The position numbers were made by a program, and so were the translations under genes. Positions 30,954 through 39,278 of a stretch of 64,000 nucleotides of DNA are shown here, piece by piece. Positions within the stretch are counted from its first letter, which is position 1, and each line of letters begins with the position of its first letter. The notes beneath the pieces were generated by a model. The model searched no databases. It had not been told where the DNA came from and saw only the letters and a program-made list of their open reading frames with translations. Source of the DNA: JANQMY01 sp965227095. GTDB lineage: Bacteria > Pseudomonadota > Alphaproteobacteria > JANQMY01. The stretch lies in assembly GCA_965227095.1 (NCBI GenBank), contig CBDDFL010000001.1, forward strand, positions 1,488,001 to 1,552,000, in the 5' to 3' direction.

Positions 30954-32819
30954 ATGAATTTTTTCCTGCGCGGTCTATTCGATCGGGACGATGATGCCGG
31001 AAGTGGATTGCAGTCCATCTTCGCCCGCTTCTTCAATTTTTACCAAGCCAGGCAGTCCGATGATGAGGACGGCTCCCAAAACGACAATGACACGGATAAC
31101 AATCAAAATGATGATGACAACGGCAATGATAATAGTAATGACAATGATGACGGTGATGTCGGCGCGGCAGAAGAAGATGTCAGCGTCTTCGCGGCGTTAG
31201 AGGACGAGCTGGTCGGCGGCAATGGCCGCGATCGCCTTAACGGCGGCGAAGGTCGGGATTTTCTGTCCGGCCAAGGTGGCAACGACCGATTGAACGGTGG
31301 TGACAAGCGCGATGTTATCGATGGTGGAAATGGTGCCGACCGTTTGAGCGGCGGTGCCGGTGGTGACACGCTGATGGCTGGCGCGGGACGTGATACGGTC
31401 AATGGCGGCACGGGCAACGATATGCTGGATGGCGGTGCGGGCCGTGACCGACTAAATGGCGGCCAAGGCAACGACATGATGGACGGTGGCGCGGGCCGTG
31501 ACCAACTCAATGGCGGGCAGGGCGATGACGCTTTGTTCGACGGCGCTGGAAACGACCGGTTGAACGGCGGCCAAGGTAAAGACACGCTGGTGAACTCTTA
31601 TGGCCGCGATCGTCTCAATGGTCAGAATGGTGACGATATCCTCGTCAGCTACAGCGATGCCGGCGAGCCGGAGATTGCTCAGGACACGGATGCGTCGCAG
31701 GTAAACCCCAATGAACCACTACGGGCGTCGAACGATACATTGATCGGCGGCAATGGCGCCGACACCTTCTACTTCCAGCTGACGCTTGATGCTAAGGAAG
31801 AGATCATCGCCAAACATACAGACGCCAATACCGGTGAGATTAATTGGACCAATACAGGTATTGCCGGTGAAAACAATAACGCTCACGATCACTGGGTCGA
31901 TTCAATCGGCAATGACACGATCCGAGGTTTCGACAAGTCTGAAGGCGATCAGATCATCATCGAAGGCCATACGGTGGTTGCCGATGTGCAGCAAATCGAT
32001 CGCAATAATGATGGCCAAACGGATTATTCCCTCATCACCCTCACCAGCAATCAGGGGGGTGCGGGTGCCCATGATGGCGATGCGCTTGGAACCATCAAGG
32101 TCTTCGGTGACGAAGTAACCGCCGATGATATATCTGTCGATCGCACCGTGTTTTACGGTCAAGACACCTTTGAAGGCCGCATGGGCGTCTATGGTGGCGA
32201 CGGGAATGATGAAATCGAAGATGGGCGCGGCAGCCAAACGCTGTACGGCGGTGATGGCGACGACGTGTTGATCGCCTATGGCGATGCGGGTGAACCCACC
32301 CCGGCTCAGGATGCCAGTGGCACGGTGTACGAGTATGACGGTGCCGCCAATCCGGACGATCTTCTGATCGGTGGGAATGGCGCCGATACTTTCCTGTTTA
32401 TGCCGCTGTTGGATGCAAAACAGGAAATCCTGGAACGCAACCGAGATGGCGATGGCACTATCGATTGGACCGGTAATGGCGTTGCGGGCGAAAACGGCAA
32501 TGTGCATGACCATTGGGTCAATGGCATTGGCAATGACACGATTTACGATTTCTCCAAAGAACAAGGGGACAAAATCGTCATTGAAGGTCATACCGCCAAT
32601 ATCAGCGTCGAGCAGTTTGATTCTACGACGGATGATGATGACGACGCGGACTACAGCGTCATCACCATCACCAGCAATCAAGGTGGCAATGGCGGCGCCC
32701 ATGATGGCGATCCGTTGGGCACCATCACCGTTTATGGCGATTTGGTGGATGAAGATGACATCACGGTGGATGCGGGCGTCTTCCACAGCATCGAATTGTT
32801 AGATGGCGCCGCCGCGTAA
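30954..32819 (+). CDS. RTX calcium-binding protein, probable type I secretion cargo
   Basis: 621 residues without a Sec signal. A short N-terminus is followed by an Asp/Asn-rich stretch (about 35-68), then some fifteen RTX nonapeptides of the GGxGxDxLxG type (87-233). Two copies of a module of about 175 residues come next (about 226-400 and 433-611). Both contain DAGEP, LIGGNGADTF, a conserved HDHWV, GNDTI, SNQGG and HDGD. No catalytic domain is recognised. RTX repeats fold on calcium outside the cell, and the dedicated exporter genes lie just upstream. A structural or surface (biofilm, S-layer-like) role is possible. The start is ATG at 30954 behind AAAGG. Confidence 0.9.
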   Translation: MNFFLRGLFDRDDDAGSGLQSIFARFFNFYQARQSDDEDGSQNDNDTDNNQNDDDNGNDNSNDNDDGDVGAAEEDVSVFAALEDELVGGNGRDRLNGGEGRDFLSGQGGNDRLNGGDKRDVIDGGNGADRLSGGAGGDTLMAGAGRDTVNGGTGNDMLDGGAGRDRLNGGQGNDMMDGGAGRDQLNGGQGDDALFDGAGNDRLNGGQGKDTLVNSYGRDRLNGQNGDDILVSYSDAGEPEIAQDTDASQVNPNEPLRASNDTLIGGNGADTFYFQLTLDAKEEIIAKHTDANTGEINWTNTGIAGENNNAHDHWVDSIGNDTIRGFDKSEGDQIIIEGHTVVADVQQIDRNNDGQTDYSLITLTSNQGGAGAHDGDALGTIKVFGDEVTADDISVDRTVFYGQDTFEGRMGVYGGDGNDEIEDGRGSQTLYGGDGDDVLIAYGDAGEPTPAQDASGTVYEYDGAANPDDLLIGGNGADTFLFMPLLDAKQEILERNRDGDGTIDWTGNGVAGENGNVHDHWVNGIGNDTIYDFSKEQGDKIVIEGHTANISVEQFDSTTDDDDDADYSVITITSNQGGNGGAHDGDPLGTITVYGDLVDEDDITVDAGVFHSIELLDGAAA

Positions 32820-33197
32820 ACCATGATCGTGGTGCTAACCTAGAGGCTGATGGCGGTGGTGGCAGAGCCACCGTCATTGGCATGCGGCTTATACGTCCGC
32901 AAACTGATCCAATTTGAAACACACTTGGCTGTGCCATTTTGATCAGATTTCATTAAAAATCGTCGCAAATCCAAACGATCCGCCAACGGATGGCAGGACT
33001 GTACCATCAGGTCAGCCGTCCGGCGCTCCCCCTCACATTGTGATTTTTCCCAGAAATCTGGCGTTTTTCAACATGCCAAGTGTGTTTTGGCATCTCGTGC
33101 CGCCCGTTTGGCATGTGCTCTGCAATCAAGGGGGCAAGCCTGACGCAATGGGCAAAACTTTGACGCCAACCACCACTTACTAATTTGGAGATTTAAA
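32820..33197. other. Intergenic region between RTX gene and Flp pilin
   Basis: About 378 bases. A GC-rich hairpin (about 32850-32877) follows the RTX stop but lacks a T run. Nearer the pilin there is ATGCCAA-N7-TTGGCAT (33073-33093), a third TTGGCAT half-site and a sigma-54-like element at 33109-33124. No gene is seen. Confidence 0.5.
33109..33124 (+). promoter_or_regulatory. Candidate sigma-54 promoter for the Flp pilin gene
   Basis: TGGCATGTGCTCTGCA has the GG-N10-GC spacing of sigma-54 (RpoN) promoters, with one mismatch in each half of TGGCAC-N5-TTGCA. It lies about 75 bases before the pilin start codon, downstream of an inverted repeat that could bind an activator. Such a match can arise by chance. 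Confidence 0.3.
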
Positions 33198-33365
33198 ATG
33201 TTGAACACGATCAAGAACTTTGCAAACGACGAAAGCGGCGCAACCCTGGTTGAGTACTCAATCCTTATCGCACTTATCGCTGCTGCGACGATCACGGCTG
33301 TTAACGGCGTTGCTGGCACGATCACCACGCGCTGGCAGACCCTGAACACCAACTTGGCTGGCTAA
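33198..33365 (+). CDS. Flp/Fap-type type IVb pilin
   Basis: A 55-residue pilin. The short basic leader ends at ESG, followed by ATLVEYSILIALIAAATITAV. That is the Flp signature, with prepilin peptidase cleavage after G14 and the E-Y pair at +5/+6, and it forms the hydrophobic core of the fibre. GGAG lies nine bases before the ATG. A strong terminator follows at 33396-33430. No tad/cpa assembly genes are nearby, so assembly proteins must be encoded elsewhere if this pilin is used. Confidence 0.93.
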   Translation: MLNTIKNFANDESGATLVEYSILIALIAAATITAVNGVAGTITTRWQTLNTNLAG

Positions 33366-33395
33366 ACCCTTAGACCGCTAAGCTTCCTGCCTTCG

Positions 33396-33430
33396 AAGCG
33401 CCGGAGTTCTTTTGAACTTCGGCGCTTTTT
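33396..33430 (+). terminator. Rho-independent terminator after the Flp pilin
   Basis: Stem of about 13 base pairs (AGCGCCGGAGTTC with GAACTTCGGCGCT, one G-T) around a TTTT loop, followed by TTTTT. It begins 31 bases after the pilin stop. Confidence 0.85.
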
Positions 33431-33448
33431 CTATGGGCGATTGTCACG

Positions 33449-33488
33449 AAAAAAAAATCCCGGCTCCGTCCAGAGGGGAAGCCGGGAT
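33449..33488 (-). terminator. Minus-strand terminator with no intact gene upstream
   Basis: Read on the minus strand, ATCCCGGCT and AGCCGGGAT form a perfect 9-pair stem followed by eight or more T residues. It would end a minus-strand transcript arriving from about 33500 and above, but no intact minus-strand gene is found there. Only a short frame ending in MSQLSVAAE (33510-33539) precedes it. It may be what is left of a lost gene, or the end of a small RNA. Confidence 0.65.
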
Positions 33489-33591
33489 GTCCCAGTTGTA
33501 ACGGGGAGGTTATTCGGCTGCTACCGAAAGTTGGGACATAAGTGTATTCGTAAGTTCCCGTCAAAAATGGCGCAGGCGTCATTTTTGGACA

Positions 33592-33605
33592 TTGATCTAC
33601 ATCAA
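33592..33605 (+). promoter_or_regulatory. FNR box, distal
   Basis: TTGATCTACATCAA is a perfect match to the FNR/FixK consensus TTGAT-N4-ATCAA. It lies 179 bases before the ccoN start codon and 80 bases before the proximal box. Confidence 0.8.
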
Positions 33606-33671
33606 GACCGGGCCTGGGAAGATTGGATGCGGCAATTTGAATCGATCCCTCCGGACTGTCCGCGAGATATG

Positions 33672-33685
33672 TTGACCTAGATCAA
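33672..33685 (+). promoter_or_regulatory. FNR box, proximal, for the cco operon
   Basis: TTGACCTAGATCAA differs from the consensus at one base. With class II placement (centre at -41.5) transcription would start near 33720. A -10-like CATAAC (33708-33713) sits where it should. The leader to ccoN would be about 64 bases. The encoded FnrL (42926-43651) is the likely activator. Confidence 0.8.
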
Positions 33686-33783
33686 CGATTTTTTTGCGGC
33701 GCACACCCATAACTCGGTCGGGAGATGGGCTCCTCGGGCGCGCGCCCCAATTTTCACGACGCGCAACAAGCAAAGATAGCTCA

Positions 33784-35451
33784 ATGACCACATCAACTGA
33801 CCTGCGGGCTGACGGGCCCGGAAATGGATTCTCGCGGTTTGCGGCCGGTATACTGCTTTTTGTTGGTTTCTTCGGGGGGCTGATCATTGCCGCCCAGGGC
33901 CGTGATGCCGGTTTCCAGAATCATGGATTTCTGTTTTCGCTCATGTGTGTTTGGGCCGCTTTTTGGCTCGGAAATCATTATCTCGCAAACTCCAACAATG
34001 GAGCGGCGGAAAAGTCCTTCTATAATGACGATGTCATCAAAGCAGGGGTGATCGCGTCCGTCTTTTGGGGGATCGCCGGCTTTTTGGTCGGTGTGGTGTT
34101 GGCCTTCCAATTGGCGTTTCCCGAACTCAATTTTGACACGCCCTACACCAATTTCGGCCGCTTGCGCCCAGTACACACCTCGGCTGTGATTTTCGCCTTT
34201 GGCGGTAACGTGCTGATTGCCACGTCTTTCTATGTTGTTCAGAGAACCTGTCGGGCACGATTGGCGGGCGACCTCGCCCCCTGGTTTGTGTTCTGGGGCT
34301 ATCAGGTCTTCATCGTCCTTGCCGCCACCGGATACCTTATGGGGGTTACTCAGTCTAAAGAATACGCTGAGCCAGAATGGTATGTAGATTTGTGGTTGAC
34401 CATCGTTTGGGTGGTTTACCTATTGGTCTTCCTTGGCACTTTGTGGAAGCGCAAGGAACCTCACATTTATGTGGCGAATTGGTTTTACCTCGCCTTTATC
34501 GTCACCATTGCCATGCTGCACATCGGCAACAATATTGCGGTGCCGGTCAGCCTGCTGTCATCCAAGAGCTACGTGCTTTTCTCAGGCGTTCAAGATGCGC
34601 TTATCCAATGGTGGTACGGACATAACGCGGTTGGATTTTTCCTAACCGCCGGTTTCTTGGGGATTATGTATTATTTCATCCCCAAGCGCGCGGAGCGGCC
34701 CGTTTATTCCTATCGCCTATCCATCATTCACTTCTGGTCGCTCATCTTCTTATACATCTGGGCGGGCCCCCACCACCTTCACTACACGGCCCTGCCGGAA
34801 TGGGCGCAAACCTTGGGTATGACCTTCTCGATCATGCTGTGGATGCCGTCTTGGGGGGGCATGATCAACGGGTTGATGACTTTGTCTGGGGCTTGGGATC
34901 GCCTGCGCACAGATCCGGTTATCCGCATGTTGGTTGTCTCGGTCGCCTTTTACGGCATGAGCACCTTCGAAGGGCCGGTCATGTCCATCCGGGCGGTGAA
35001 CTCACTTAGTCATTATACGGACTGGACCATTGGACACGTGCATTCCGGTGCGCTTGGATGGGTCGGCTTTGTAAGCTTCGGCGCTATCTATTGTTTGGTC
35101 CCCTGGCTCTGGAAACGAGAACGCCTGTACTCTCTCGCCTTGGTCAACTGGCACTTCTGGATCGCCACGCTTGGTATCGTTCTCTACATCACGGCGATGT
35201 GGGTATCGGGAATCATGCAAGGCCTGATGTGGCGGGCCTATGACGAACTCGGCTTCCTTCAATATTCCTTTGTCGAATCGGTGGAAGCAATGTTCCCCTT
35301 CTATGTGATCCGGGCCTTGGGCGGCGTTCTGTTCCTCATCGGTGCTTTGATCATGGCCTACAATGTGTACAAAACGATCAAAGGGGAGGTGCGAGAATCG
35401 GAACGCAACGTCAATGCCATCGGGCAACCCCAATTAGCGGCAGCGGTCTAG
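33784..35451 (+). CDS. ccoN: cbb3-type cytochrome c oxidase subunit I
   Basis: 555 residues from the ATG at 33784; the frame opens 90 bases earlier without reason to start there. It is the catalytic heme-copper subunit, with about twelve or more membrane helices. The conserved histidine helices include RPVHTSAVIFAFGGN, WWYGHNAVGF, WAGPHHLHYTALPEWAQ and HYTDWTIGHVHSGALGW. It reduces oxygen at the inner membrane with high affinity. It opens an operon of eight cco genes, preceded by two FNR boxes. Confidence 0.97.
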   Translation: MTTSTDLRADGPGNGFSRFAAGILLFVGFFGGLIIAAQGRDAGFQNHGFLFSLMCVWAAFWLGNHYLANSNNGAAEKSFYNDDVIKAGVIASVFWGIAGFLVGVVLAFQLAFPELNFDTPYTNFGRLRPVHTSAVIFAFGGNVLIATSFYVVQRTCRARLAGDLAPWFVFWGYQVFIVLAATGYLMGVTQSKEYAEPEWYVDLWLTIVWVVYLLVFLGTLWKRKEPHIYVANWFYLAFIVTIAMLHIGNNIAVPVSLLSSKSYVLFSGVQDALIQWWYGHNAVGFFLTAGFLGIMYYFIPKRAERPVYSYRLSIIHFWSLIFLYIWAGPHHLHYTALPEWAQTLGMTFSIMLWMPSWGGMINGLMTLSGAWDRLRTDPVIRMLVVSVAFYGMSTFEGPVMSIRAVNSLSHYTDWTIGHVHSGALGWVGFVSFGAIYCLVPWLWKRERLYSLALVNWHFWIATLGIVLYITAMWVSGIMQGLMWRAYDELGFLQYSFVESVEAMFPFYVIRALGGVLFLIGALIMAYNVYKTIKGEVRESERNVNAIGQPQLAAAV

Positions 35452-35463
35452 GAGGCGCGGATC

Positions 35464-36192
35464 ATGGCAAAATTTACCCACGCCACGCTGGAAAAAAGTT
35501 CGATCCTGCTTGTCGTCTTTATTCTGATTGTTGTTGCCATCGGTGGCATCGTTGAGATCATTCCGCTCTATCTCATGAAGTCGACCATCGAACGTGTCGA
35601 AGGCATGCGCCCCTACACACCGTTGGAACTCATGGGGCGGAACATCTATATCCGCGAGGGCTGCTACAGTTGCCACAGCCAGATGGTGCGTTCGTTGCGC
35701 TCCGAAGTGGAACGCTATGGCCATTATTCTTTGGCAGCGGAAAGCCTTTATGATCACCCGTTCCAATGGGGATCAAAAAGAACCGGTCCGGACCTCGCGC
35801 GTATCGGGGGTAAATATTCTGATGAATGGCATCAGATCCATATGGCGCGCCCGAAAGACGTGGTGCCGGAATCGATCATGCCGGGGTATCCCTTCTTGGC
35901 GAATACCAAGTTGGACTATAGCGAGATTGAAGACATTCTGTCCGCGAACGCCATGGTCGGTGTGCCCTATACGCCAGAGATGATCGAAAACGCCAAGGAT
36001 GATCTGCTGCTTCAAGCAGATCCGGAAGCGTTACCTGAAGCGTTTCTCGAACGCTATCCAAAGACCTCGGTGAGGGATTTTGACGGCAATCCAAAGATGG
36101 TTTCGGAACTCGACGCCTTGATCGCTTACATGCAGATGCTCGGCACCTTGGTTGATTTCGACTTGTTCGAACCAGAAGAAAACGCGCGGTAG
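35464..36192 (+). CDS. ccoO: cbb3-type cytochrome c oxidase subunit II, monoheme cytochrome c
   Basis: 242 residues. An N-terminal membrane anchor (ILLVVFILIVVAIGGIVEII region) is followed by the heme c site CYSCHSQM and the distal methionine region PESIMPGYPFL. It carries electrons from CcoP toward the CcoN active site on the periplasmic side. The gene starts 12 bases after ccoN. Confidence 0.96.
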   Translation: MAKFTHATLEKSSILLVVFILIVVAIGGIVEIIPLYLMKSTIERVEGMRPYTPLELMGRNIYIREGCYSCHSQMVRSLRSEVERYGHYSLAAESLYDHPFQWGSKRTGPDLARIGGKYSDEWHQIHMARPKDVVPESIMPGYPFLANTKLDYSEIEDILSANAMVGVPYTPEMIENAKDDLLLQADPEALPEAFLERYPKTSVRDFDGNPKMVSELDALIAYMQMLGTLVDFDLFEPEENAR

Positions 36193-36199
36193 GTGACGC

Positions 36200-36367
36200 A
36201 TGGACATGAACACCATTCATATGATCTCGGGCACAGTCGGTCTGCTTATCTTTGTGTTTCTCTTTGTGGGTATGCTGATCTATGCACTTTGGCCTGCAAA
36301 CCAAACTCAATTCGATAAAGCAGCGCATTCCGTCCTAAATCACGACAACGAAGAGGTGGGGCAATGA
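36200..36367 (+). CDS. ccoQ: cbb3-type cytochrome c oxidase subunit CcoQ/FixQ
   Basis: 55 residues, with one membrane helix (SGTVGLLIFVFLFVGMLIYA) ending in LWP, then a hydrophilic tail, the usual CcoQ form that stabilises the complex. The start ATG is seven bases after the ccoO stop. The stop overlaps the ccoP start as ATGA. Confidence 0.92.
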   Translation: MDMNTIHMISGTVGLLIFVFLFVGMLIYALWPANQTQFDKAAHSVLNHDNEEVGQ

Positions 36368-37251
36368 GTTCCCAAGACAAGACCCCCAGCCAAGAGCCGG
36401 ATACCACTGGCCACGAATGGGACGGGATCAAGGAATACAATAATCCCCTGCCGAAATGGTGGCTTTACGTGTTTTACGTGACCATCGTCTGGGCGATCGG
36501 TTATTGGGTGTTTATGCCGGCTATTCCGTATTGGTCTCCGGACGGGTGGACTTATACGGAAGGGACACGCCAGCTGTCACAGCGCAATAAGGTTGCGGGC
36601 GAAATTGCGGACGTAAATGCCGAACGCGCCGCCCACCGTGAAGAAATTGGTCGATTGTCTCTTCAAGAAGTGCGCAATTCTGAAGACTTGTTCGACATCG
36701 CACTGGCGGGTGGGGCATCGGCATTCCGCGACAATTGTGCCGGCTGTCATGGATCCGGCGCTCAAGGGTTCACGGGATTCCCTAATCTAAATGATGATGA
36801 TTGGATCTGGGGCGGCACAATGGCCGATATCGAATTCACCATCCGACATGGGATACGGTGGGAAGACGACCCGGATACGCGATTCAACGAAATGCCCCGC
36901 TATTTAACGGATGGCTTTTTGGAGCGGGATCAGATCTATGCGGTTACGGAATTTGTTCTGTCCTTGTCGGGTGCTGACCACGACGCGGCAAAACTCGCCG
37001 AAGGTCGTCAGATTTTTGAGGAACAATGCGTCTCGTGTCATGGCGACAATGGCGAAGGTCTGCGCGAGATGGGTGGTCCTAACCTGACAGACAGTATTTG
37101 GCTTTTTGGCGGCGACCGCGAGAGCGTGTTTGAAACCGTCGCTTATGCCCGCAATGCGGTCATGCCGGCATGGCAGGATCGTTTAGATGAAGGCACCATT
37201 AAGGAGCTTGCTCTTTTCGTCCACAGTCTTGGGGGCGGTGAAGAGGAGTGA
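36364..37251 (+). CDS. ccoP: cbb3-type cytochrome c oxidase subunit III, diheme cytochrome c
   Basis: 295 residues. The N-terminal HEWDGIKEYNNPLPKWWLY motif and one membrane helix are typical of CcoP. Two heme c sites, CAGCHG and CVSCHG, each have a distal methionine. It receives electrons from soluble or membrane cytochrome c. It is coupled to ccoQ by a 4-base overlap. Confidence 0.97.
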   Translation: MSSQDKTPSQEPDTTGHEWDGIKEYNNPLPKWWLYVFYVTIVWAIGYWVFMPAIPYWSPDGWTYTEGTRQLSQRNKVAGEIADVNAERAAHREEIGRLSLQEVRNSEDLFDIALAGGASAFRDNCAGCHGSGAQGFTGFPNLNDDDWIWGGTMADIEFTIRHGIRWEDDPDTRFNEMPRYLTDGFLERDQIYAVTEFVLSLSGADHDAAKLAEGRQIFEEQCVSCHGDNGEGLREMGGPNLTDSIWLFGGDRESVFETVAYARNAVMPAWQDRLDEGTIKELALFVHSLGGGEEE

Positions 37252-37263
37252 TGGCGCAAGCGC

Positions 37264-38763
37264 ATGGATATGAGCGCAAGCACACGTAAGACGGAAGGCG
37301 ATACCAACCTTCATATTGATGCACAGCCCCTTAACAAGGAGCATGGGCAACCGCTCTATGCGGGGCGGGAAAAGATATATGCAAAGTTGGTCACGGGTCC
37401 GTTCCGTAATGCCAAATGGATCATTATGGCGGTCACGCTGGGGATCTACTATCTTACGCCGTGGATTAGGTGGGACCGTGGGCCATCTGCACCCGACCAG
37501 GCGGTGTTGGTCGACTTTCCCGGACGGCGTTTCTATTTCTTCTTTATCGAGATTTGGCCGCAAGAAGTCTATTACATCACCGGCCTTCTCATTTTAGCCG
37601 CGGTCGGACTGTTTTTGGTCACAAGTATCGCCGGCCGCGTCTGGTGCGGGTATGCCTGTCCGCAAACGGTGTGGACGGATCTTTTCATCTATGTCGAACG
37701 CTTGGTGGAAGGAGACCGCAATAAACGAATGCGCCTTGATAGGGCACCGTGGACCATCGGCAAACTAAGCCGCAAAACACTAAAGCATGCCATCTGGCTG
37801 CTCATCGCCATTGCCACAGGCGGGGCGTGGGTCTTCTATTTCGCCGATGCGCCCACCTTGGCGCGCGAACTCTTAACGTTTGAAGCGCAGCCGATTGTTT
37901 ATCTGTCCATCGGGCTGTTCACGTTTACCACCTACCTTCTTGGCGGTATCGCGCGGGAACAAGTATGTACCTATATGTGTCCGTGGCCGCGTATCCAAGG
38001 CGCCATGTTTGACGAGAATACCTTTGCGGTGTCCTACAAAGCCGATCGCGGCGAGCCACGCGGTGCTCACAAGAAAGGCGATAGCTGGGACGATCGCGGC
38101 GATTGCATCGATTGCAATCAATGCGTAGCGGCGTGCCCCATGGGCATCGATATTCGCGATGGATTGCAATTAGAGTGTATCCAATGTGCGCTATGCATAG
38201 ATGCCTGCGATTCCATCATGGCCAAGATCGACCGGCCCAAAGGGTTGATCGGGTATGATTCCCTGCAAAACCAGCGTGCGCGGGAAACCGGCAGCGGTGA
38301 CCGCACCCGCGTGATCCGGCCACGAACGATTATCTATGTCGGCGTGTTGGCTTTGGTCGCCATGATCATGGTGACGGCGCTTGTGTTGCGGACACCGACC
38401 GAGGTCAATGTCATCGCGGACCGTAATCCTCTGTTTGTGCAGCTCTCAAATGGCGATATTCGCAATGGCTTCACCGTCAAAATTCTCAATAAAGGCGATG
38501 CGCGTGCTATTTTCGACGTGAGCATTGATGGGCTTGAGGGGGCCACAATTAGTCGTGGCCTCAACAGAGACAGCAATGCGTTATCGCTGGATGTGCCGGC
38601 GGATTCCCTCGAAACCGGGAAGTTTTTTGTTCAAGTGTCGCGAGAAGCATTTAGCCAGCAATCGAATGAAAAAGGCACGGCTACCTTCTCCATTATTATA
38701 CAGAACAAAGATACGAACTACCGTGTCGTGGAAACGGTAAGCTTTAAGGGACCTTCGTCATGA
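37264..38763 (+). CDS. ccoG: cbb3 oxidase assembly ferredoxin-like protein CcoG
   Basis: 499 residues and several membrane helices. A polyferredoxin segment binds two 4Fe-4S clusters (CIDCNQCVAACPMGI and CIQCALCIDAC), and a C-terminal Ig-like periplasmic domain starts at about 390 (RNPLFVQLSNGDIRNGFTVK). It also has WCGYACPQTVW. CcoG reduces copper for insertion into the oxidase. It starts 12 bases after ccoP and overlaps ccoH by four bases. Confidence 0.95.
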   Translation: MDMSASTRKTEGDTNLHIDAQPLNKEHGQPLYAGREKIYAKLVTGPFRNAKWIIMAVTLGIYYLTPWIRWDRGPSAPDQAVLVDFPGRRFYFFFIEIWPQEVYYITGLLILAAVGLFLVTSIAGRVWCGYACPQTVWTDLFIYVERLVEGDRNKRMRLDRAPWTIGKLSRKTLKHAIWLLIAIATGGAWVFYFADAPTLARELLTFEAQPIVYLSIGLFTFTTYLLGGIAREQVCTYMCPWPRIQGAMFDENTFAVSYKADRGEPRGAHKKGDSWDDRGDCIDCNQCVAACPMGIDIRDGLQLECIQCALCIDACDSIMAKIDRPKGLIGYDSLQNQRARETGSGDRTRVIRPRTIIYVGVLALVAMIMVTALVLRTPTEVNVIADRNPLFVQLSNGDIRNGFTVKILNKGDARAIFDVSIDGLEGATISRGLNRDSNALSLDVPADSLETGKFFVQVSREAFSQQSNEKGTATFSIIIQNKDTNYRVVETVSFKGPSS

Positions 38764-39278
38764 GTGCGGCCAATACAGACAAACCCCGTAAGTCGTTTGA
38801 GCTGACAGGCAAGCATGTCCTTATTGGCTTTATCCTATTTTTTGGAATCATCTTTGTGTCCAATGCGGTGATGATCTCTCTGGCGGTAAAAACTTTTCCC
38901 GGCCTTCAGTCCAAATCCGCTTACAAAGCCGGTCGGAACTACAACCAACAGATCGAGCGGGCCGTAGATCAACAACAATTGGGGTGGCGTGCTACCGTTG
39001 ACGTCGACAAAACCGATAAGGACCGGCCGGTTGTGCGTGTTGTTTTGCGGGACAAATATCAGAATCCGCTGTCCGATCTCTCCGTATCCGGCACGCTTCA
39101 ACGCACCGTGCACTCTTTTGAAGATGTCGCACTGGAATTCAGAAAGTTGGGCAATGGGGTGTACGAAGTGTCATTTGATGGGCCTGCGCATCGCGGTCAA
39201 TGGCGCCTAAAGGTAGAGGCGGTCAATAGAGCTGGGGAGACCTTCCAAATCGAGAAGAAGGTTTTTATCGCCCCATGA
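38760..39278 (+). CDS. ccoH: FixH family protein CcoH
   Basis: 172 residues. One N-terminal membrane helix (HVLIGFILFFGIIFVSNAVMI region) and a periplasmic FixH domain with PGLQSKSAYKAGRNYNQQI form the family signature. It is needed for assembly of the cbb3 complex. Both ends overlap neighbours as ATGA. Confidence 0.93.
   Translation: MSAANTDKPRKSFELTGKHVLIGFILFFGIIFVSNAVMISLAVKTFPGLQSKSAYKAGRNYNQQIERAVDQQQLGWRATVDVDKTDKDRPVVRVVLRDKYQNPLSDLSVSGTLQRTVHSFEDVALEFRKLGNGVYEVSFDGPAHRGQWRLKVEAVNRAGETFQIEKKVFIAP

Noticed and set aside
31902..32786. Minus-strand frame opposite the RTX repeats
   Set aside because: Arises from the repetitive Gly/Asp codons of the RTX gene.
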